Source of the DNA: Dyella humicola
GTDB lineage: Bacteria; Pseudomonadota; Gammaproteobacteria; Xanthomonadales; Rhodanobacteraceae
Reading direction: 5' to 3'
Assembly: GCF_026283945.1 (NCBI RefSeq)
Contig: NZ_JAPDPC010000001.1
Span: 744,001 to 808,000 of the forward strand
Length of the DNA: 64,000 bases
The notes beneath the pieces were generated by a model. The model worked only from the letters and a program-made list of their open reading frames with translations, searched no databases and was not told the DNA's origin. Of the stretch, positions 58,178-64,000 are shown piece after piece. Both the position numbers and the translations under genes were made by a program. Numbering within the stretch: the stretch's first letter is position 1; each line of letters starts with the position of its first letter.

Positions 58178-59527
58178 TCAGGGGGACTTCGCCGCGCCCT
58201 GCGGCTCGCCAGACTCGCGCAGCTCGGGCACCAGGATGTTCACGTAGGCGTTGGAACGCATCTCGCGCAGGTAGTCTTCATAGACCTGCTCGGCCTTGCG
58301 GTTACCGATGGCCTGACGAGCCTGATTGCGCGAGATCTCGTCCGTGCGGTCGGCCTGGCGAGTGCCGAGGCGCTGCAGGATGTGCCAGCCGATTTCACTC
58401 TGGAACGGCTGCGAGACTTGGTTGTCCTTCATCTCGCCCAGGTGCTGGGCAATGATCGTGCCCCAGTCCTGCTGCGCGAACCAACCCATGTCGCCACCAT
58501 TGTTCGCGGTGGTGTCGTCCTTGGAGTTCTCCTTCGCCAGCTTGGCGAAGTCCTCATGCTTGTTGACGATCTGGTTGTACAGATCCATCGCCTTCTGATG
58601 GGCCTGCTCCGGCGTCAGCAGCTCGCTGGGCTTGATCAGGATCTGGCGGGCGTGGAACTCGTCCACCATCTGGCGGCTCGGTGCGCGCTGCTCGATCAGC
58701 TTGAGGATGTGGAAACCCGTGGGACCGCGCAAGGCAGCGGTGACATCGCCAGCCTTCATATTGGCGACGGCGTCAGCGAAGGCGGGCGGAACTTCATCCA
58801 CACGGCGCCAGCCAAGATCGCCGCCCTCAAGGGCATCCTGGGCATCGGAATAGCGGATCGCCGCTGCATGGAAGTCCATGCCGCCCTTGATAGCATTGAT
58901 GGCCTGCTCGGATTTTTCCTGAGCGGCCTTGATGTCGGCGGCACCGGCGCCGGCAGGCAGGCTGACCTGGATATGCGCCAGATGGATTTCACCAGCCTTA
59001 TAGGAGGGGCTGGTCAGCATGTTGTTGATTTCGCTGTCCGTGACGGTCACCTGGTCGCGCACGACGCTATCGTGCAGGCGCTGGGCCACCAACTGGTCAG
59101 AGAGCTGGTGACGGAACGCGGCAAAACTGGAGCCGTCGTGCTCAACCGCTGCCCGCAACTGGTCCGCCGTCATCCGGTTCTGCTGGGCGACCGCATTGAC
59201 GGCCTGGTCCACATCGGCATCGGAGACGCGGATGCCCTGGTCGTCGGCACGCTGCACCTGCAGCTTCATAAGGATCAGGCGATCGAGTACCTGTCGCTGG
59301 AGCACATCCATCGGTGGTAGCTGGCCGGGATTGCTGGCGTACTGCTGCTGCACGGAGCGCACGGCTTCGTTCAGCTCGCTCTGCAGGATGACGCCTTCAT
59401 CCACCACCGCCACGATACGGTCGAGCGGCTGTTTGCCGGTGGCCGCCTGCGGCAGCAACTGGGCATGGGTGGGCAAGGCGGTCGCCGTAGCGATCGCGAG
59501 CAGGAACATCGCGAAAGGTTGCTTCAT
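58178..59527 (-). CDS. surA: Periplasmic chaperone and peptidyl-prolyl isomerase SurA
   Basis: 449 residues. Signal peptide to about residue 22 (THA-Q), N-terminal chaperone region (LDRIVAVVDEGVILQSEL and DRLILMKLQVQRADDQGIRVSD), then two parvulin domains (about 180-285 and 290-390: LGWRRVDEVP, FHILKLIEQR, MGWFAQQDWG, GWHILQRLGTRQ). It escorts outer-membrane proteins, including LptD encoded just upstream. Confidence 0.95.
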   Translation of the reverse strand: MKQPFAMFLLAIATATALPTHAQLLPQAATGKQPLDRIVAVVDEGVILQSELNEAVRSVQQQYASNPGQLPPMDVLQRQVLDRLILMKLQVQRADDQGIRVSDADVDQAVNAVAQQNRMTADQLRAAVEHDGSSFAAFRHQLSDQLVAQRLHDSVVRDQVTVTDSEINNMLTSPSYKAGEIHLAHIQVSLPAGAGAADIKAAQEKSEQAINAIKGGMDFHAAAIRYSDAQDALEGGDLGWRRVDEVPPAFADAVANMKAGDVTAALRGPTGFHILKLIEQRAPSRQMVDEFHARQILIKPSELLTPEQAHQKAMDLYNQIVNKHEDFAKLAKENSKDDTTANNGGDMGWFAQQDWGTIIAQHLGEMKDNQVSQPFQSEIGWHILQRLGTRQADRTDEISRNQARQAIGNRKAEQVYEDYLREMRSNAYVNILVPELRESGEPQGAAKSP

Positions 59528-59565
59528 TAGTCCGGAGCCTTCAATCGCCCGAGGCGACAGGGAAG

Positions 59566-62016
59566 TTATTGATATCCAAGAATACCACTGCGCAGGAGGT
59601 TTTCCGACTTGCCCATCGAGCTCCCCATGCCCTTGAATTCGACTTCAAACATGATGGAGGTGTTGGTGGAGGCGCCTGCCGCTGGCGTAAGGTAGTTGTA
59701 GGAATTCACGTAATGTCGTGCGATCAGGCGTAGGGCAACGCAGCAGCTGTCATATTCCACGCCAGCGAGCGCCTCCACCGTGGCCTTGTCCAGCACCGAA
59801 TACGTCCAGTGGCCAAGCAGTCGCCAGCGATCGGAGACGGGATAGACAATGGATGCGTCGTATTGTTCCAGCAGGGGTTGCACGCTGCCGGGGGTGCGGC
59901 GGTAGCGGTAGGAGAAATTGATGATGCCGTCGGTGAGCAGGCGTCGCTGAACCCCGATCGCGCCGAGATCGGTGAGGCGGGTGTTCGGGTTCCACTGATA
60001 GGACGAGGTGACTCGCCATTGGTCGTCGAGCTGGGTGTCTAGCTCGGCAACGTAGTCAGAGCCGGACCAGTTGGTGGGCGGGGGGACGGAATTGCCATAG
60101 GGCAGCTGTACCCGCTGTTCGGTGAAGTAGCGGATTTGGCCAAAGCTCGCCGATAGGCGCTCGACGCCGTTTTCGTCCAACAGGCGCGAAGTGATCGCGC
60201 CGGTGAGATTGTTGGCATTCATCTGCCGGTCCGCGCCGGAAAATTGGTTCGGCGTAAACAGCTGCCAAGTGTCGAACGACATCAGGTTGGTATCGAATAA
60301 CGGCAAGTTGTCCTGATCCCGGTACGGCACATACAGGTAATAAATCCGAGGCTCCAGTGTCTGGGTGTAACTGGTGCCAAATAGCGATGTGCTGCGGTCG
60401 AAGATCAATCCGCTGTCGAGACTGACAATGGGCAACGAGCGGCTAGGCGAGGTTTGAGTGAATGGCGTGGCTATGCCTGGCGTGAGTGGTCCGACGTAGC
60501 CGAACGCATTGTAGTTGCCGATCAGATCGTAGGCCGTATAGCGATAAGCGACCTTGGGGCGTACAAACCACGAGGCACCTCGAAAGTCCGCGGCAAGATA
60601 GGGGTACAGGTCGAGACGATTGCCTTCGACCGACTCGTCCTTGCGGAAGGCGACCGCTTCGGTATTGGCCCCAAACTCCAGCCATCGTTCGATCGGCACA
60701 TCCACATTGAAGACGGCGCGCGGCCAGCGCTTGTACTGCACCGAGCTGTCGGGTAACGAGGGGTCGATGTTCTGGTAATCGTCCGCGCCGATCCAGGCCG
60801 CCCACAAGCTACCGCCCCCCCAAGTGCCGCTCCCCACGACGTAGGCGCTCGATGTGAGCGTGCCGATGGATGCAGTGAACAGGTCATTGCCGAAGTCGCG
60901 CAGATAATTGCGATCCGACGCGCGATTGATGCTTGTCGTGAATGCCCACGGACCAAACAGGTGCGTATAGTCGTTGAGCTTGAACAGGTAGCGATTGGTG
61001 TTCTCGGTGTTGATGACGCTATCTGGATCCGTCGTGCCACGATCGTTCGGCAGGAACTCGATATTCATCTGGCCGGTGCTGCCAGGGACGTAGTAGCGGA
61101 ACTCGCCACCCAGTAACACGCCGCGGTCGGTGTAGATGCGCGGATCCAGCGTGGCGTCGTAATTCGGCGCCAGGTTGAGGTAATAGGGCGCGCTGATCAT
61201 CAGGCCCGAGCGGCTGGAATTACCAATGGTCGGGTCCAGGAAGCCGGTCTTGCGCTCGTCGTTGATCGGGAAGCTGAAGTAGGGCATGTAAAAGATCGGC
61301 ACGTTGCCGACATACATGGTCGCGCTGCGGGCAATACCCTCGCCGGTCTCCTTGTCCATGCGGATGTCTTTGGCGCGCAGTTCCCACACATGGCTGCCGA
61401 CATCGCAGGTGGAATAGGTCGCCTGGAAATAGCGGGTGCGCTGATCGTCCAGCATCTGGCCTTGTTCGGCCACGCCATGGCCGCGTGAGGTCAACATCTG
61501 ATAGGTCACGTTGTCGGCGATGCCGGTGCTGGCGTCCTGGTTGCCACGCATGTGGTCAGAAGACATCAGCTGGCCGACTTCCTGGTAGCGCACGTTGCCG
61601 CGCGCATCGTAGTCGCTGGTGTCCTGGTTGTAGTCCGCCACGTCGGCTTGAACGCGCTGGTCGGCGCGTTCCATCTTCACCCTCCCCTCAAGGTGGTAGA
61701 TAGACTGGTTGGAGCTATCCACGCGCTCGGCGTAGACATAGGTATTGGAGGTGGCACGCACCGAGCTGTCCTTGCTCAGCAACGGGTCGTAGAAATCGAG
61801 CATGGCGTTCGGTCGGCACATCGCGAAACTGACCGGCCTTGGCGCGCAGTGGAACGCACCGAGCGGGCAGCCCGCCGCCGCTCTGGCGGTAATCGTGGGT
61901 CCCGACGTTTGCGGCGCCGACTGAGCTTCAACCGGGCCACCGAACAGGGCAAAGGCAGCAGCGACCGCCAACAGGCGGCGCGGGGGCAGGTGGCGCGAAG
62001 TCAGCTTGGGCGTCAC
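59566..62016 (-). CDS. lptD: LPS-assembly outer membrane protein LptD
   Basis: 816 residues. Signal region, a periplasmic LptA-like beta-jellyroll (about 80-250: YHLEGRVKMERADQRVQADVADY) and a large C-terminal beta-barrel beginning around IFYMPYFSFPINDERKTGFLDPTIG. Cysteines occur at 50, 57 and 67, in YSTCDVG and in the DSCC pair near the C-terminus; LptD needs disulfides between N- and C-terminal cysteines. It forms the LPS translocon with LptE. First gene of the lptD-surA-pdxA-rsmA-apaG-apaH run. The 242 bp upstream (62017-62258) show no other gene. Confidence 0.95.
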   Translation of the reverse strand: MTPKLTSRHLPPRRLLAVAAAFALFGGPVEAQSAPQTSGPTITARAAAGCPLGAFHCAPRPVSFAMCRPNAMLDFYDPLLSKDSSVRATSNTYVYAERVDSSNQSIYHLEGRVKMERADQRVQADVADYNQDTSDYDARGNVRYQEVGQLMSSDHMRGNQDASTGIADNVTYQMLTSRGHGVAEQGQMLDDQRTRYFQATYSTCDVGSHVWELRAKDIRMDKETGEGIARSATMYVGNVPIFYMPYFSFPINDERKTGFLDPTIGNSSRSGLMISAPYYLNLAPNYDATLDPRIYTDRGVLLGGEFRYYVPGSTGQMNIEFLPNDRGTTDPDSVINTENTNRYLFKLNDYTHLFGPWAFTTSINRASDRNYLRDFGNDLFTASIGTLTSSAYVVGSGTWGGGSLWAAWIGADDYQNIDPSLPDSSVQYKRWPRAVFNVDVPIERWLEFGANTEAVAFRKDESVEGNRLDLYPYLAADFRGASWFVRPKVAYRYTAYDLIGNYNAFGYVGPLTPGIATPFTQTSPSRSLPIVSLDSGLIFDRSTSLFGTSYTQTLEPRIYYLYVPYRDQDNLPLFDTNLMSFDTWQLFTPNQFSGADRQMNANNLTGAITSRLLDENGVERLSASFGQIRYFTEQRVQLPYGNSVPPPTNWSGSDYVAELDTQLDDQWRVTSSYQWNPNTRLTDLGAIGVQRRLLTDGIINFSYRYRRTPGSVQPLLEQYDASIVYPVSDRWRLLGHWTYSVLDKATVEALAGVEYDSCCVALRLIARHYVNSYNYLTPAAGASTNTSIMFEVEFKGMGSSMGKSENLLRSGILGYQ

Positions 62017-62258
62017 GTTGGCAGTCTGTCGGCTGGGAGGCTCGTAAAACTATCAGAAAGACCCCCTGGACGGCAGTTGCATCAGCGGCCCGTGGTACGA
62101 GGATCAGGTATCAGCCGGCTAAATCGAGCACGGCCGACGCCCGGTGGCGAGCCGATCCGAACCCGGAGTCGTACATCGCCCGCCCCTGCTGCGCCAGCGA
62201 ACCCCACACCGTCCCCAGCCGTCTAGCCGCAAGGCGTCGCGTGACAACTGGAGCAGCG

Positions 62259-63179
62259 CTAGGCGTCCAGTAGCTCGCCGACGTGTGCGGCGACGCTCGC
62301 GGCCAGGGCCAGCAGGTTGTAGCCGCCTTCCAGACTGGATACCAATCGCCCCTCGGCGTGGGCGTGCGCCACGTCGAGTAGTCGGCTGGTGATCCAGGCG
62401 TAGTCTTCGCTGCCCAGGCGCAGGTCGGCCAAGGGGTCATTGCGATGGGCGTCGAAGCCTGCCGATACCAGCACCAGCTGTGGCTTGAACGCGTGCAGCC
62501 GAGGGATTAGCGCGCCCTCCCACAGTTCGCGGAACTCGTAGGAGCCATCGCCCGGCGACAACGGCGCGTTGACGATATTGCCAACGCCGCGTTCGTCCTC
62601 GCGCCCGCTGTCGGGGTACAAGGGCATCTGGTGGCTGGAAATGAACAGCACACGCGATTCCTTGGCGAAGATATCTTGCGTGCCGTTGCCATGATGGACG
62701 TCGAAGTCGGCGATGGCGACGCGCTTGAGGCCATGGGCCGCCATGGCGTGGGTCGCCGCCACGGCGATATTGTTGAACAGGCAAAAGCCCATGGCCCGGT
62801 CCGGCGGCGCGTGATGGCCGGGTGGCCTCACCGCGCAAAAGGCCTGCCCACCGCCGCTGAGCACGGCGTCCACGGCCGCCACGGCGGCGCCGGCCGCCCG
62901 CAGCGCAGCTTCGGCCGAACCGTGGGACATCAGGGTGTCTTCATCGAGCCGGACGGTGCCGCTCTCGGGCACGATGCCCAGGATGCGATCGATGTGCTCG
63001 GCGGTATGCACACGCAGCAGCTGTTCACGCGTTGCGCGCGGCGCCTCGATGCGGTCCAGGGCAGCGAAGCGGTCATGGTCGAGCGCTTGAAGTACGGCAC
63101 GCAGACGCGCTGGCGATTCGGCGTGATCCGGGCCGGGATCGTGTTGCAGGCAGTGGGCGTGGGTATAGAGCCGCAGCAT
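62259..63179 (-). CDS. Histone-deacetylase-like amidohydrolase
   Basis: 306 residues, arginase/deacetylase fold. RPPGHHAPPDRAMGFCLFNN (catalytic His pair), IADFDVHHGNGTQDIF and SAGFDAHRNDPLADLRL (zinc ligands Asp, His, Asp), SLEGGYNL near the end. Bacterial members act on acetylated polyamines or other acylated amines; the substrate is not known here. Start 63179 is chosen since it yields the normal N-terminus (YTHAHCLQHDPG) and lies 5 bp after the adenosyltransferase gene, suggesting co-transcription. Confidence 0.88.
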   Translation of the reverse strand: MLRLYTHAHCLQHDPGPDHAESPARLRAVLQALDHDRFAALDRIEAPRATREQLLRVHTAEHIDRILGIVPESGTVRLDEDTLMSHGSAEAALRAAGAAVAAVDAVLSGGGQAFCAVRPPGHHAPPDRAMGFCLFNNIAVAATHAMAAHGLKRVAIADFDVHHGNGTQDIFAKESRVLFISSHQMPLYPDSGREDERGVGNIVNAPLSPGDGSYEFRELWEGALIPRLHAFKPQLVLVSAGFDAHRNDPLADLRLGSEDYAWITSRLLDVAHAHAEGRLVSSLEGGYNLLALAASVAAHVGELLDA

Positions 63180-63184
63180 GGCCC

Positions 63185-63745
63185 CTACGCTTTTCGGCGG
63201 CGCTCGTGCTGCCATAACACCTCACCGTGGCCGCTGGCGCGGGCCAGCACGCGGGAGATCACGAACAGCAGGTCGGAAAGGCGGTTGAGGTAGCGTTGGG
63301 CTTGCGGTCGCACGTCTTCGACACGGGCCAGTGCGATGACTTCACGCTCGGCACGGCGACACACGGTGCGTGCCAGATGGCAGCAGGACGCGGCCATGCC
63401 GCCGCCGGGCAGGATGAAGTCCTTGAGCGGCGGCAGCGGGTCATTAAAACCGTCGAGCACCTGCTCCAGCCGGTCGATGTCCTTGTCCTCGATCATCGCC
63501 ATGCCGGGAATACACAGCTCGCCGCCGAGGTCGAACAGCTCATGCTGGACCTGGGTCAGTGCTTCGCGGATGGCGTCGTCCACGCCAGCGGCAGCCAGCA
63601 CCATGCCGATGGTGCTGTTGAGTTCGTCGACCGTGCCATAGGCCGATACGCGTAGCGAGTCTTTGGCGACGCGGGAACCATCGCCAAGGCCGGTGCTGCC
63701 ATCGTCACCCGTGCGGGTGTAGATCTTTGAGAGGCGATTACCCAC
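63185..63745 (-). CDS. PduO-type cob(I)alamin adenosyltransferase
   Basis: 186 residues. IYTRTGDDGSTGLGDGSRVAKD (ATP-binding P-loop-like N-terminus), GTVDELNSTIG, FDLGGELC, LPGGGMAASCCHLARTVCRRAERE and LNRLSDLLFVISRVL match the PduO/MMAB family. It transfers the adenosyl group of ATP to cobalamin to form coenzyme B12. The start is GTG. It precedes the deacetylase-like gene and follows a membrane-protein gene on the same strand, possibly a three-gene unit. Confidence 0.93.
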   Translation of the reverse strand: MGNRLSKIYTRTGDDGSTGLGDGSRVAKDSLRVSAYGTVDELNSTIGMVLAAAGVDDAIREALTQVQHELFDLGGELCIPGMAMIEDKDIDRLEQVLDGFNDPLPPLKDFILPGGGMAASCCHLARTVCRRAEREVIALARVEDVRPQAQRYLNRLSDLLFVISRVLARASGHGEVLWQHERRRKA

Positions 63746-63762
63746 GGGTGGCCACTGTCTCG

Positions 63763-64000
63763 TTAGCGGTGCAGGTCACGCGACGCGACGGTATGACCGA
63801 GCGTGCGCGAAAGCTGGGTGACCAGCACGTGCAGCAGGGCGCCGATGCCTACGTAAAACGCGGTGGTACCGAGGAACGGCAGATACCAGTCGCCCAGGTT
63901 CGCGAACCATGCGCTGAAGCTGCGCGGCTGCGGCACGCTGTTGCTGAGCCAGTAGAAGCTGCCGTTGGAGAGCACGTAGCAGGCCAGTTGGCTGACCAGC
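63763..64000 (-). CDS. C-terminal part of an integral membrane protein (5' end beyond the window)
   Basis: The minus-strand frame enters from the window edge and ends 17 bp before the adenosyltransferase start. The visible 78 residues contain two hydrophobic stretches (LVSQLACYVLSNGSFYWLSN and LPFLGTTAFYVGIGALLHVLVT) and the spacing SN..FYW....P......W. This is reminiscent of DUF6580-like small membrane proteins, some of which are linked to cobalamin. That family guess is weak. It probably shares an operon with the adenosyltransferase gene. Confidence 0.55.
   Translation of the reverse strand, partial: LVSQLACYVLSNGSFYWLSNSVPQPRSFSAWFANLGDWYLPFLGTTAFYVGIGALLHVLVTQLSRTLGHTVASRDLHR

Overview
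The window looks like a piece of the core chromosome of a high-GC gammaproteobacterium of the order Xanthomonadales, most likely family Rhodanobacteraceae (Dyella, Rhodanobacter or a relative). This rests on gene content and order: a complete division and cell wall (dcw) cluster that lacks murD between mraY and ftsW, the lptD-surA-pdxA-rsmA-apaG-apaH operon, rsmI-rnpB-mraZ synteny, and an S-adenosylhomocysteine riboswitch before ahcY. The genus assignment is inference.

Region 1 to 20 kb is a mosaic of housekeeping genes. It opens with the end of a RimB-like protease gene and rimK. Two tandem secreted paralogs of unknown function follow, each with its own nearly identical promoter and leader, then an OmpR-type two-component system, ilvE and a DUF4124 protein. 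The S-adenosylmethionine cycle is well represented: metF, ahcY (with the riboswitch) and metK all lie on the minus strand. Between ahcY and metF sits an odd plus-strand pair. The first gene is a chimera in which the first 158 residues of the cbb3 oxidase subunit CcoN, behind a perfect FNR/ANR box, run in frame into the tail of an ABC-transporter ATPase. The second is an LpxL-like acyltransferase. ppc, a glutathione S-transferase-like gene, the ABC-F gene uup and a D,D-carboxypeptidase gene follow.

Region 20 to 32.5 kb holds a Tat-exported berberine-bridge-type oxidase, a methyltransferase, a lipoprotein hydrolase, dusB, a NupG-like nucleoside transporter, a LysE-family exporter, a GlcD-like flavoprotein, and yraN-lpoA divergent from rsmI. 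Intergenic spaces here and at 4.6 kb carry a family of inverted-repeat elements (about 100 to 150 bp, ends GTAGGAGCGCACCC), two of which are full-length copies in opposite orientation.

Region 32.5 to 50 kb runs from RNase P RNA into the dcw cluster: mraZ-rsmH-ftsL-ftsI-murE-murF-mraY-ftsW-murG-murC-ddlB-ftsQ-ftsA-ftsZ, then lpxC. Most neighbours overlap by 4 bp. A consensus promoter overlapped by four MraZ-type repeats at 10-bp spacing precedes mraZ. The 462-bp ftsZ-lpxC gap has no credible ORF but can form several stable hairpins.

Region 50 to 64 kb holds a DciA-like gene, a membrane-anchored M23 peptidase gene and secA. Next come the minus-strand outer-membrane and RNA maintenance operon lptD-surA-pdxA-rsmA-apaG-apaH and an operon with a cob(I)alamin adenosyltransferase, a histone-deacetylase-like amidohydrolase and a truncated membrane protein at the edge. 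I saw no tRNA, CRISPR array, insertion sequence or prophage.
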